64,000 nucleotides of DNA from Imbricaverruca yamaguchii (GCA_034440575.1 JAOTOL010001462.1:124001-188000), one strand, 5' to 3'. Counted from the first letter of the stretch, positions 1-11,133 are shown. Translations and numbers: made by a program. Notes: generated by a model from the letters alone, not told the origin.

Positions 1-110
1 ATTTTCGCTCGTCGCCGCTGCGCCTATGTTGACTGACCCCGCTCCCTCCATCTCTTCCACGTTTTCGATTACTGTTCGTGGCGAATGGCCGCTACGAAGA
101 GCGTCTTCCA

Positions 111-345
111 CGACTGTGTCTGATGCAGTGCCACTGCCGATTGTGTCTGGTGTAGTGACACTGATTACTGAGTCCGGTGCAATGACACTGACGACCGCGT
201 ATGGTGCAGTGACGACTGTGTCTGGTGTAGTGACACTGACGATTGTGCCTGGTGTAGTGACACTGATTACTGAGTCCGGTGCAGTGACACTGACGACTGT
301 GACCGGTGCAGTGCCACAGACGACCACGCATGGTGCAGTGACAGA
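111..345. repeat. 27-bp minisatellite
   Basis: About nine tandem units of 27 bp, for example the unit starting GATTACTGAGTCCGGTG and ending ATGACACT. Because 27 is a multiple of three, the plus strand reads as nonapeptides of the type LITESGAVT / LTTVTGAVP with no stop, which produces a 121-codon ORF over 26-391. No signal peptide, domain or splice context supports a protein. I read it as a satellite that happens to be open. Confidence 0.8.
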
Positions 346-436
346 GGACGAAATGCCCGATCCCACGTCGCCTCCTGCCACCTGCTGCTGAGCAAATAAC
401 CGACAAGCGTGCAAACACACTCTCTGTCCTGCTTAA

Positions 437-680
437 TGTGCAGACCAGCAAACAGCCGACAGTAGACAGGAATGTGTCGCCAAGTAAACAACCGGCAGAG
501 CACAGGAAATGTGCCGCCCAATAAACAAACGGCAGTACGCATGAAATGTTTCGTCCAGTACACAGGAAATGTGCAGACCAGTACACAGGACACACAGGGC
601 ACACAGGACACACAGGTACACAGGCAGGTCAGCACACAGAACATGTGCAGATCAGTACACAGGACATGTGCAGATCGATA
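437..680. repeat. degenerate 36/23-bp minisatellite
   Basis: Three units of 36-37 bp begin GTGCAGACCAGCAAACA, GTGTCGCCAAGTAAACA and GTGCCGCCCAATAAACA. They are followed by shorter 23-bp forms (GTGCAGATCAGTACACAGG) and an ACACAGG-rich expansion near 590-625. ORFs on both strands are by-products of the repeat. From 700 to 850 I see only GC-rich unique DNA. Confidence 0.7.
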
Positions 681-850
681 CCGCCAGTGCCGCCGGTGTA
701 CCGTGTAGAGCGCACCCTTCCGACCACGGCCGACCGAGGCCGGCTGGCCGAGCAGGTCCCAGGTGCATCGACCGGCTAATGACCGGTGCGGAGTGCACAC
801 GGCGCGTGTGGGAATCGCTCTCTGTGGGCCGATACGGTGCCCAGCCCTTC

Positions 851-899
851 CTCAGCTGTTCCTCGGCTGTTACTCAGTTGTTCCTCAGCTGTTCCTCAA
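851..899. repeat. 12-bp tandem repeat
   Basis: Four copies of a 12-mer close to CTCAGCTGTTCC. A looser pair of GTGTTGAGCGRCAGT motifs follows at about 970-1015. Confidence 0.7.
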
Positions 900-1084
900 C
901 GCGCGGTGTTCGGACCAGGCCGGTCAACACCAAACAAGCCCGGTGGTGAGCGGCATTCGAGGCTTGATGTAGGTGTTGAGCGACAGTCAGAGACCGGCGT
1001 AAGTGTTGAGCGGCAGTAACGAGTCGCAGGGAACGGCGTCATTATTGGTCCTGTATGCATTGCAACTGTCTATATAGTCGAAGT

Positions 1085-2645
1085 TTGTTTGTTTATTTAT
1101 TGAACACATCGTAGCACACATACAAGATGAGCAACTTTGCGACTAGCACATAAATACCAAGGTGGATTTTATTCGAGATGCCTTTCGCAACAACTTCTTA
1201 AACCAATAAAAAATATCGGCCACCAACACAGTGCGACAATCGCTACCCACCTTCGCCAGCATGCCCCATCGTCACACAAAGCATGTGCTAGTATGTGTAG
1301 TGCCCACACTATGCCGGCATCCGGTAGCACCTCATTAGATTCTAAGGTTAATTTGTTGTGTAAAAACGTCTTGTGTTGAAGAAAAGTCGGGAATGCCAAT
1401 GCAACACGTTTCTCAAGGTTCTTTCCTTGAACACTTCCAAAAATTAGTGAATGTGAGATCTCCCTTTTCCGATAAATTAGAACGTTCATCTGTTGTGCTT
1501 CGAAGGTTGGCGAATATGACATTTCTATGGTACGCATAAAGAGGACAGCGAAACTTGACGTGAATTGTATCTTGCTTGAAGTGGCCACATGGGAATAATG
1601 GGTCATGTAAAGGATTGATGACAGATGCATCTGTGTTTAGCTCATTCAAGCCTATTATCTACCTTGCATGCAGCGTGTTGCCTACTTGTATGCCTAGTGT
1701 ATAGTTTTGTGGTGGTGTCGTGGCCCCTGCGCGACTCATGATCGAACGCTTTAATTTATTGATGCTTGGTTCATGCCTCAAATTTTCAGGAAGTTTATTC
1801 CATACCTTTGTCGTGCCCAGGAAAAATGGTTTGTGGAAAGAGACGATTCTACCTCGCGGGACTGTTAGTGTGGTTGAATTTCTGAATCGTCTTCCTATAC
1901 CTCCAAAGTTCGGCCGCAATTCAGTAACTAGTTGTCTAACATAATTTGGGAGACGCTGACTACCGTGCTTGATTCTGGGGAGGAAAAGAAGTTTATGAAT
2001 TTCCCGGCCTGTTTTAAGCTCATCCAATCCAAATTTTGACCGACAATTTGTGATGCCGTATTATATGGTGCACCTGTGATTAATATAGATGCTCCTTTTT
2101 GTATTTTGTTTATAATTTATCCGATATTGTTACATGCCCGTTGGATATAGCATCTGCGTAGAACAAAGGCCGAATATGAATTTTGTACAGGTTACAGATA
2201 ATTTGCTGTGGGATCTTACTTGCAACAGGGTAAAGAAGGCTTGCACTATTGACCTTCAGGATGACGTCGTTCATGTGACCATTGGAAACGTGATTCAGAA
2301 GCAAATGTTAAGCAGATGTGCTTGTAATTGCCTACGTTTTGTATTGGCTGGCCCCCATTCAGAGATTTAAGAGCTTACCAGTACTACAAGTGAATGTTTG
2401 TTGGATCGCTTTACCGCATTAAATTGTATGCCCATTTTGTTATAGATTCATGTATAATATCACCATATGTTTTACTTAATTGTTGTGTTTGTAGTGAGCC
2501 TTGCGTGTGGGAAAAGTAACGCGACGTGTCGTAAGCGAAAAAGGAGTTGATTTGCAATCATATCAGCTAAGCCGTTTACAAATATTAGTTATAGAAATGG
2601 TGACCAAACAGATCCCTGTGAGCAGCCGACATTTTTTTTATAACT
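1085..2645 (-). pseudogene. decayed non-LTR retrotransposon (LINE), 3' half of reverse transcriptase
   Basis: Read on the minus strand, the segment near 2635-2580 gives CSQGSVWSPFL followed by a stop and LIFVNGL. This matches the reverse-transcriptase GxPQGSVLGPLLFxLYIND block. A degraded equivalent of the catalytic ADD region follows. Then comes IPQQIICNLYKIHIRPLFYA, the usual post-RT 'LYxxxIxPxxxYG' segment, at about 2200, and FHKPFFLGTTKVWNKLPENL, the typical xxWNxLP C-terminus, at about 1830-1770. Several frameshifts and stops make it nonfunctional. The 3' end is probably near 1085-1105, where the minus strand reads TTCAATAAATAAAC, including an AATAAA signal. The segment from 1640 to 1110, with a 153-codon ORF, is probably its 3' tail. 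It belongs to the general CR1/Jockey-type LINEs, but I cannot place the clade. Confidence 0.7.
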
Positions 2646-2984
2646 GATGATGATAAGACATTCCCTACCCTTATACACTGCATGGGGACATTTTATAGCT
2701 CAAATGTTGAGGAATTTATAGGTCACTGTAGCATTAATGGCTATACAAAAACTGGAAACATCCGTTGCACGTTTTCAGCTCTTTTTTATTCAGTTTCAGC
2801 GACTCACAAGCACTTGAGTGGCGTTTATATGCTTAGCACTATCTAATAAAACATGAAGGCTGGTGAATCCGGCGAAGTAATTTTATTTGCCTTCCGCAAC
2901 CTTGAGAAATTCGTCCAATTGGCATGGATGAGCGATCGCGCCTCCCTTCCCTCAACACCAACTGGGCTTGACAACCACCACGCC

Positions 2985-3500
2985 CGCAGTTGCCTCCTGC
3001 CGTTATAACAACCACCGCATCGCCCGTAGTCTCCTGCCGTTATAACAACCACCGCATCGCCCGTAGCCTCCTGCCGTTATGATAACCACTGCACCGCCAA
3101 TAGTCTCCTGCCGTTATAACAACCACTGCACCACCAGCAGCCTTCGGGCGCTAGGACAACCACTACAACGTCAGTAGTCTCCTGCCGTTATGACAACCAC
3201 TACATCGGCAGTATCCTCTTGTCGCTATGACAACCAATGCGCCAGCAGTAGTCTCCTACCGTTATGGTAACCACTGCAGTAGTCTCCCGTCATTATGGCA
3301 GCCACTGCTTGGACAGTACTATCCTTCCGTTATGTTAGTTTCATGTCCCTATGCTAATCTCCTGCCGTTATTAGTCACCGGTCTCTATGTTAGTCCCCTA
3401 CCGTAATTATACTCTTCTGCCGTTATGTTGGCCTCCTGTCACTATGGTAGTCTCCCATTGTTATGTCAATATCCTGTTGTTATGTTAGTCTCCTGTCGTT
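2985..3500. repeat. 37-bp minisatellite, decaying into shorter units
   Basis: Units begin GTCTCCTGCCGTTATAACA and continue ACCACCGCATCGCCCGTA, 37 bp in total. About nine recognisable copies run from 2990 to 3325, with point changes such as CACTGCACCGCCAATA. After 3325 the array continues as short 18-24 bp derivatives of GTCTCCTGCCGTTATGTTA to about 3500. The stretch 2646-2984 upstream has no repeat or gene that I can see. Confidence 0.85.
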
Positions 3501-3540
3501 ATACACGTACTAGCAATCGCTTCTTTAGTAGTCACTCCAT

Positions 3541-4255
3541 TTGTTCAGTATTCGACGGCATGCCACCCGATCAGGATTTTGCCTGCAGCTGATATCGGTC
3601 CAGGTTTAATCAGAAAAATGTCTCACACGGCTGTGCAACTAATTCCACAGCTGGTAATTTGATCGCAAAGTTTGGAGCGTAATTAGGCTGCCTGTAATGG
3701 CGACTCGAACTCATCTGGTATCGACAGTGAGGTTGGCGTCGCCGTCATGAGAGGCTGTAGCACACCCGTAATAATTCCCCTGTCAAATCCACTAGTCGGC
3801 TCTTGACACACACTGACCTCAGCTCGGTGGTAAGCCTGATTTATGGTACTATTCCAGCGACAGAGTCAGATCAGGCTGCAGTTGCTGTTGGGCAGGGACA
3901 GCCACTAATGTGTGCATGATCTCTGGAGACTCCGGGCAGTTAACTTTTACAGAAGAACTCATACTGTGGACAGGATACTTCTACCCAGGTATGATAGCAA
4001 CTGGCAAATGCTTCTTTTCTGACAAATGCTGAAGTCAGACTGCATTGCAGTATTTATGCTAGATTATGGCTCTCATAACAATTTGCTCGCGCTCACGCAG
4101 ATGCAAACACACATAAACACAAACACACACACAATCAAGCACATGTATGTGCACACGCACACAAAACTGACGGAATGCTACTACGACAAGTGATACACAC
4201 TAACGCAAAATGTGTGGAACCCTTCGAATCAAAACGTAATCTGACCATTTTTTAT
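3541..4255. other. no gene seen; CA-rich tract
   Basis: No open frame or domain. The only structure is an imperfect CA-rich stretch (ACACACATAAACACAAACAC-like) at about 4100-4165. Confidence 0.6.
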
Positions 4256-4261
4256 TCCAGC

Positions 4262-4661
4262 AAGAAAACCAAAAACCTCCTACTCCGAAACAGCATTCAA
4301 AAGAATTCCACCTATCTAAAACAAGCCAATGTGGTCTACAAGTAAGGATAATCCAACCACGATTGCAGACTTCGCAACAGTTCTAACAACATTGGCGTCG
4401 CTATCACCACACTTGCAACTCCTAACTATGCACCTGCGAGATGGCGCTCCCAGACAACACGGATTCCAAGAACTTTGGATCCAAGCACTAGCAAGACATG
4501 GCCTCACTAGCAACACTGTCATCATCAGAAGAAGCCACGACAGCAGAAATCTACACATCATCGAAGCCCTGCCAGTAAACGATAAAAATCCACCCATCAA
4601 TAGGCAAGCGAACTCCAACTGCATTCTCCAGTTATTCGGAAATGCAAACCGTCCCCGATAG
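4262..4661 (+). pseudogene. Penelope-like element fragment, GIY-YIG endonuclease end
   Basis: One frame gives TKNLLLRNSIQKNSTYLKQA followed by NVVYK and a stop at about 4268-4345. This resembles the 'L..S.VVYKFTCP' lead-in to the GIY-YIG domain of Penelope-like retroelements. A second frame, open from 4329 to 4661, continues with LSPHLQLLTMHLRDGAPRQH, then RHGLTSNTVIIRRSHDSRNL and HIIEALPVNDKNPPINRQ. This matches the domain's 'TLSRRLTMHLQxGA...RLxIxEALxIxxxxPxINxQ' pattern. The YIG core itself is lost at the frameshift and stop. I infer a short, dead 3' relic. The family assignment is from remembered patterns and needs a search. A LINE that captured a similar domain is the alternative. Confidence 0.55.
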
Positions 4662-5840
4662 GACTCTCACAAAACACGAGTCGTGTAAAGAAGTGCCTAT
4701 GGGACATCCACCATGTGAACTTTTCGCTCAGTCAATTTTGTTCAAAACCGAACAGTGATTCTTGTGTCAGTTTGGCCCTGAGACACCGGGGATGGCTCTG
4801 CCGGTTGGTAATGCTTGATAAGAGAAAAACGTCCTCTTTTGGACAAATCGGAAAGGCTTACATGACATTTTCAACTTACCCAATGGTAGCCTACAAAAGA
4901 GGGGAAAATGTCCGAGACCGGCTTGTGCATACTAAAACCGAGGAAAATGTGGTGAGAGATAGGGCCAAGGAGAAGCCAGGATGTGGCAATCACTGAGTGA
5001 AATGTAAACGTGGGCATGGGGGAGTGGCAAGGTGCATGACCCCGCTGGAAGTCAGCGCGCTTTGATAGGCTATTGAATGCAGGATAAGTAATGTAGTGTG
5101 TGGCATATGGTGTGCAATATGTAGCTAAAAACTTTTAGAAACAAGACGAACTCTGTATACAAACGCACACAATAGACGAACGAGCTCTATAGACGAACTC
5201 CATATACGAACGCACACAAAATTACCTATCCAGTATTCGAAAACAGTGCAACACTCCCGTAGCAGTTCATTTCTACGATGAGCATGGTGTGGAAGACATA
5301 TGGGTGATGGGTTCAGAAAGAGTGTGACACAATTCAACACATTACAAATGTATTGGGAACAGAGATGGCTAGGGCTCCTGGGTATTGATGTCAACCAGAG
5401 CAGGGGAAATACAAAAAACGATAGCCCGAATGCAGCCTCATTGATGAGCAACGGGGCAAAATTGCAGCCGGTTTATGTATGCGCGTGGTAGGCATAACTG
5501 TCACGTGTGCGATATTTGTGTCCACGAGGATTTCAAGGATGTATGAAAGTATTATAGAGTGATGTTTACAATCAAAACCTTAGGAGCAGCTGCACTATGA
5601 TGTCAAGTAATTAGTATTTATCAATGTGTTTATAGCAGTGGGGAATTCTCCAAGTGACTACAATTCATTGCAGATATTTAGTGTTTTCAATACAAATGTT
5701 GCTTTTGATCCTAATAAAGAACACCAATGAACGGTAATACGCTCAGAAATGTATGGTGCGATTTGTTATTGAAAAATTCGTTCTGCAAAAGCAATAATTT
5801 ACACCGAGAACCACTTTCGTAAGCAAGCAGATTCTGGTGG
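4662..5840. other. no gene seen
   Basis: Overlapping ORFs of up to 108 codons on both strands at 5125-5491 show no domain. At about 5140-5220 a segment containing GACGAACTC...CGCACACAA is tandemly duplicated. Nothing else stands out. Confidence 0.5.
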
Positions 5841-6195
5841 AGGATAATACACCTCCCGTCTCACCAAGGCCGGTCAGCAGGCACACTTCTGCGCCGGCCT
5901 AATTGGACGACCTTTCTATGTTGGGTCATATGGCCGGCTGCATTATTGGACGCAACACGGGATCGGGCGACCGCCACCATCGCAGAAGCTATCCATCGCA
6001 GCCAATCTATTTTCCGTCCGCGGTGCAGAACCGGGCCGTGATTCGCGTGCGCAGCTCGCACTCGGGAACAAAACGTCGGCGCGTCTGTCCTGTCGCCGGT
6101 CCAGGGAGAAACTTCTGGTGGGACCACACCACTGCACCAAATGTCGTGCATCGCACACACAAGCGCCGTAACACGGCGCATCGATAACCTCCGGC

Positions 6196-6290
6196 CGTCC
6201 GGATAGCTCAGCTGGCTAAGGCGCCGACTTGGATTGGTCTTGCCTGTCCCGGCAAGACAACGTTCGAGTAGGCTGACGTGCTCTCGCAGC
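6196..6290 (+). repeat. tRNA-derived SINE head (relic)
   Basis: The block GTCCGGATAGCTCAGCTGGC followed by TAAGGCGCCGACTTGG matches a tRNA acceptor, D arm and RNA polymerase III A box (TRGCNNAGYNGG). A weakened B box (ACGTTCGAGTAGG) lies about 35 bp downstream. The anticodon arm does not fold cleanly and the spacing is expanded, so a functional tRNA is unlikely. ORFs of 60-212 codons overlapping 5861-6499 on both strands show no domain and probably reflect the GC-rich SINE and its flanks. Confidence 0.5.
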
Positions 6291-6510
6291 CCCGGTTGGC
6301 TGCATCGGCTCCGACAACAGCCGATACCATCACACTGGTGGCAGATGGAACAACAACAGGCGAGCTGGCAACTGATCCGATAAGACAAGGATGAAGCAGC
6401 GGCGCGATAGTGTCGGTGCGTAGCCGGCGCGACGAACAGCCGACCTGGGTCCTGCCGCTGGTCTGGGATTGTCAGATCTTGCGGTGGGGCAGAGTTCACT
6501 CAACAGTATC

Positions 6511-7677
6511 CGCTTAGCATGAGACCCTGGGGCAGAAAACCACTCCAGTAATTATTGTTTCGCGACATTTATGCTACTGCAAATAGTACGACGGACAAAA
6601 CTGCGACGGTTATAGTTCTACGCGACATTACTTCTGCTGCATGCACTCTGACAACATTCATTTCCACACGTTCAACACTTCTACACTCAAAAAAATATTG
6701 ATCACGAAATTTGTGTACTTACCTGTGTAACAAGAATAAAACGAATGTTTTCTTGCTGCAAATAAAAATGGGTTTTAGAAGATGGAAAGCCCCTTGTTTA
6801 AGTGTGAAATAACAACGTAATTATTGCAGTTGTAGGGGAATCCGGGCAACGTCGAGCTGGGTGGTGCCGGAGCGGGCTCTGGGTACTAGGCGGTTGGCGG
6901 CTGCTGCTGGTTGCCGCCACCGGGCCGGCTGGATGGTAGCCGGCGAGCCGTCCCCCTCGCCAACAACTTCTTCAACCGCTCCACCATCCGTCCAACCCTC
7001 CTGTCTTCACCACTACCCGAATTTCTTTTTATCGAGGCCAGGCTTCTATCCACATCACATACGCCCGTGATTGCGCCCGGCTGGTCATGTAGCGAGGAGG
7101 GGTTGTGGGCTTTGGGTGTGACGTGACACTGTTCGATAGCTGTGATTGAGGTACACGACATGGGTACTGCCATCGCCGCCGACACTCGTCCGACGGGACC
7201 CACCCGTGCACCCCCAGACAACACAGCACTTCCACCATCCACTCACCCCGCCCCCCGCACACACACAGCATCGACGTTCTCGAGGCAGCCAGATGCAAGT
7301 GTGGCCTGGGTAACATCCAGTACAGTTTTGACAGTGATGTTTCTGACAGCTGAATACTTGCGTTGAATTCGAACCAACTCCCCTGGTCCTTAAAACTACC
7401 CCTTCAAGCATTCATGCAACAATCACTTGCTCCTTTCATTCCGCACGCACATTCGGTCCCTAAGAATACGAAAACGGGTTCGCCCACAATTTACCCCCTC
7501 CAGTTTTACGCAAGCACTTAGCGAGTCGTATTCCATTTCACTGGGGACTTGGCTTGTCCCGAATGCATAATTGTTACCCGCCCCGAGGCCTACTTGTAAA
7601 CAGCTGACGCGACTCTCCTGATGGCATAATGTGTATCTAATGTCGTTACTGCCCTTAAGGCTTGGCAAGACTGGGCT
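6511..7677. other. GC-rich stretch with orphan ORFs
   Basis: Between about 6840 and 7420 the DNA turns GC-rich and both strands are open. The most protein-like frame is minus 7242-6886 (118 codons). It contains RRVGRMVERLKKLLARGTAR and ends QQQPPTA before a stop, with possible acceptor AGs upstream. It could be a terminal exon, but no homology, polyadenylation signal or paired donor is evident. I do not call a gene. Confidence 0.3.
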
Positions 7678-8084
7678 GAGTCGGAAGATCTCAGACAGAC
7701 AATGGACTTGGTTTGAGAGGAAGATAATTGTGAAAAATTTCAGATCAAGCTTTCAGTTGAAAGAAAATAGAACAATCTGAAATCAGCATTTCCTCGAGAG
7801 GCAACTGAGGGGACATATTCTCAGACCCATTTTTGGCTTGTGTATTGGGAATGGGAAAGTACCCTTCAAAAGCTGACTAGTGGAACATTACAAATTATAA
7901 AGACAATTATATTTTTCCTTGGCCTAGGGTGTTTAGCTGCCCCGTGTGCAAGAAGCAATGCTGCTTGCTTGTTGCCTCTTGCCAGATTGTTCTGTTTTCT
8001 ATAAACTGAAAGCTTGATCTGAAATTTTTCACGATTATCTTCCTAGCAAGCCCAATCCATTGTCTGTCTGATATCTTCCGACTC
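7678..8084. mobile_element. foldback (long inverted repeat) element, about 407 bp
   Basis: The left arm (7678 to about 7783) starts GAGTCGGAAGATCTCAGACA. It is repeated in inverse orientation at about 7984-8084, ending TATCTTCCGACTC, with few mismatches. The central 200 bp is unique. Arms of about 100 bp make a strong hairpin. No clear target-site duplication flanks it (left ...GACTGGGCT, right CATGTTGCT). It is typical of a foldback or MITE-type nonautonomous element. There is no coding capacity. Confidence 0.8.
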
Positions 8085-8738
8085 CATGTTGCTTATTTAT
8101 CTTCCTTGTCATTATTTTACATCCAACTTATCACTTCACAATTAATTTTACAGCGCATCTTTGTTTTACAAATAGAGCAGAAAATATATCATATGCAGAG
8201 GAGCAGATAATATAATAAACATGGTCCTAGGCACCTGCCTTATAAATTACATGTCTTTTCAGCTTACAAGCATTGCACATAAGGCTAAAGTTGAGAATGG
8301 CTTCGTGAGAAAGATGAAGGTGGACACAACTACTTTTGTTCAGCCATTAAACCTGAGGTATAACCACATGAAACAGAGAATTTGTCATTTAGTCTATTCA
8401 CAGGATTTTGACGAGAGAAATGTTTGATATAAGAAATGTTTGAAATGGCTTCATGAGGAATGCCCGATTTCTTTTCTGTTCTCCAAAGGGAACTCATGCT
8501 AGGCTACGCTAGGCTATGTTTGATTTTTTTTTATAGAACAAGACTTTGTATGCTGCTACCTTATTTCAAAACCCATTTCTGGTGTTATTTTGCTCACAAA
8601 TAGAAATGTAAACATTTGCACGGAAAAGGAGTGGCATCATCGGCTTAATCACTTCCATAAATGTTGCATTTGAAAGATAAATTTCGAGAACTACAGAAAC
8701 ACATTAAAGAAAATGTAAACAAAACGTGGTTCCCCGTC
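8085..8738. other. no gene seen
   Basis: AT-rich. A 68-codon ORF at 8221-8427 has no recognisable feature. An imperfect AGGCTACGCTAGGCTATG doublet lies at about 8500-8520. Confidence 0.5.
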
Positions 8739-9649
8739 TTGAACAACTTTGCACCCCGGAGGGGAAAACTACCTCCGGTATTCGTAGATAACATCAGTAC
8801 TGGCGATTAATCACTATGACCGGCGCGTTGTTTAAAGTAAGGAAATTGAAAATCGACCGAAATATTGCATTTGGGGGACCACAAAAATTGGCACTGATGC
8901 GCTTCCCGTACATTGGCAAAAGGGAAGTGTTCTTGACAACACTAGCGACTTTTTTAATGCATATTGTTATGCTATATAATTTAAAAGTCATGTTAGGTCG
9001 TCGAGGTCAAGTCAGGTCAAGTACATGACACGCTAATGGAACCAAACTTGGTCAACTGGAATGTGTCATAAATGCAAATTACTATCATGCGATTGATGTC
9101 ACTTTACATGTTACTCCCTACACATCCCAAAATCTACTGTTTGTCATTGTGTGCCTAAGAGTTTCCACACTTTATTAATGTATTTCATTCCTTTCTTTGC
9201 GAAGCCGATTGTGCCGAGCCGCCCAACGGAGCAGTCGGGTTTGGAGCCAAGTTCCGGTAACTGGAGCAGGTAATGACCCAATAAAGTGCTCCTATAAAGG
9301 TGACCTGAGGTCAAATGGCAGATCTAACATCTGTATTGCATCATTAGTAATGTCCAAAACATCATTAATGCCAATTTTCGAGCATTTGAACACAGTCACA
9401 GCGATCCATAACAATGACAACAACAAAGCCAAGCCACGCAAAACCGGAAAATTGTGTTATTTTTACCTCATTTGACCTTGAAGATGTTGGCCTAAGCTCG
9501 TGAACTTTGTACACAATAGTGTTGCTATCGTGCCCATTCACCCTGCGAATTTCGTTGTTCTGCCTTCATAGGAGCCGACATCTTAGAGGGGCGGAATCCG
9601 CTCCCTCCAGTGCGCGTTATTTTCAGAGGCCCTCCAGGGCGCGTGTTAA
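8739..9649 (+). mobile_element. TTAA-type MITE, family A copy 1
   Basis: The right end reads CTCCAGGGCGCGTG followed by TTAA (9646-9649). The left end is degraded (TTGA at 8739, then GCACCCCGGAGGGG) but aligns to the reverse complement of the same terminus. The internal sequence is shared with the copies at 16896-17609 and 17606-17978, for example the segment around GCGCTTCCCGTACATTGG. A 70-codon frame over 8816-9028 is partly conserved between copies but is probably only DNA homology. It has a perfect AGGTCA-N4-AGGTCA at 9004-9019. By terminal CACRCGCCCTGGAG and TTAA it resembles nonautonomous piggyBac-group elements. That class assignment is inference. Confidence 0.65.
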
Positions 9650-9739
9650 ACGATAACAATTGTATTAGGGCCACCTGTTGTACACAAGTTGACAATCGAA
9701 TCCTGGAAAGCAGTTATTTACCTTGGTATTTATCTCCAT

Positions 9740-9870
9740 AGGTGTAGGTTTCTGAAAATACCTTAGGGAGGGGGAGCAATGCACGAAGGTAACTGGTAGG
9801 CAAAAGCGGATTAGGGGTATACCACATATGACATCATGCTAGAATTTGAACTTATTGGGGACATCACGCC
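9740..9870 (+). repeat. dispersed repeat E, copy 1
   Basis: TTTCTGAAAA, a G-rich run and then a CACGAAGG...TGG segment resemble stretches at 26098-26220 and 51722-51850. The copies are diverged, and copy 1 is the weakest match. Confidence 0.35.
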
Positions 9871-10767
9871 AGGTCAGATTCAAATAATTTAGTGTATTTT
9901 ATTATTTCTACTTGCCATCAGTTCAAATGCAGGATTCTTATAGCATATATTCCATACTGTTTGCGATTCCTTGTCAAGGTTTCCTTGCCCTCAAACACAC
10001 GTCTATCACCATTGTCCCTTTCTTCCGTGACCGTCAATCCAATATCGTTTAACATAGTTTTGTAATGCTTGTAAGGTCGAAGGCCATCCCGGGAAATCCT
10101 GACACAAAAAGGTTCGAACATACTGGCGTCAAACTGCCAAACCCAATGATGCTCGAAGTAGCGTCAGCTGATGATTCGTCCCCCACTGCGAATATCGTCA
10201 ATGCCATTCGAGCCACCCTTTGTGTTGTTTCATAGCCACTTATCTTATCTGACTTATTGAATATGCACAAGACTTATCAGGCTGTTCATAAAATATTCGT
10301 TAGTCTTGGTGCAGGCCGCTGGCGTACGAGCGAAAGAAAAAGCCGTGCCCAATTATCAAGGGTGGGGGATTACGGCGCACGTGGTGGAAGGGGGCGGACA
10401 AACCTCGTCCTCCGGTGGAGGCAGAGGCTCGTCTAACGCGCTATCTGGGGGCCGTCCTATTCACCGGGACATCTGCCCATTTATGGGGATGGGTGGGGCA
10501 GCAGCTCCCACGTACTCGACAAGATCGTACTATCGCACTTGAAAACTCTTGGACCAGTCTCTGGACATGTTAAGGAAGGTTCCCTAAAAAGGGGACGCCT
10601 CTTGGGTGCTGAGGGATCGAGCTCCTAAAAATCGGGATGGGGTCCCGTGCGCTATATGGGAATGTCCTAATGTTAGGATAGGACTGTTCTGGTTTCTCCA
10701 TGGGACTATGTCTACATCAACGGTATTTTGTCTTTTTATGGGGAAATCGATGTTTTTCTCTTTTTGT
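9871..10767. other. no gene seen
   Basis: Short ORFs of up to 78 codons only. The part 10370-10520 is G-rich and locally GC-rich, without a domain. Confidence 0.5.
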
Positions 10768-10922
10768 TCGCCGCATCCTCTGGGCTTTCCACCAGATAGA
10801 AAAACAACGCGCAACAACCAGTTCATCAACGTATCTCACCATAGGGGTATGTTGTTGCTGACGATGTGGAAAGTCGCTAAAATGTAAGTTAAGTAAAAGA
10901 TATCGTCTGAAGGTGGCATTCA

Positions 10923-10971
10923 TTTAGGTGACGCTCGAACCACCCTTTGGATGGTTCGAGCGTCACCTAAA
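10923..10971. repeat. perfect 20-bp hairpin in repeat C
   Basis: The arm TTTAGGTGACGCTCGAACCA (10923-10942) is followed by a 9-nt loop and its exact reverse complement (10952-10971). The sister copy at 30158-31025 lacks it. Confidence 0.95.
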
Positions 10972-11062
10972 AGTTCCTTATATCACGCTTACAGGAATAT
11001 TACTTGTTAGAGTCCTGATTGACCATAGCTCGTGGTCTATGCCATTTATGGAAGGCGCAACC

Positions 11063-11090
11063 GTTCATTCCGTAGAACTACGGAATGAAC
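11063..11090. repeat. perfect 13-bp hairpin in repeat C
   Basis: GTTCATTCCGTAG, spacer AA, then the exact reverse complement. The sister copy has only the first half, followed by unrelated CGGCC. Confidence 0.95.
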
Positions 11091-11091
11091 A

Positions 11092-11133
11092 GAACGAAGG
11101 AAAAGTTGCAACATTGCAACTTTTCCTTCGTTC
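11092..11133. repeat. perfect 20-bp hairpin in repeat C
   Basis: GAACGAAGGAAAAGTTGCAA (11092-11111), spacer CA, then the exact reverse complement (11114-11133). It starts one base after the preceding hairpin. The sister copy contains only the CCTTTTCCTTCGT half. Confidence 0.95.

Noticed and set aside
6196..6290. Functional tRNA gene
   Set aside because: No intact anticodon stem, weak B box and expanded spacing.
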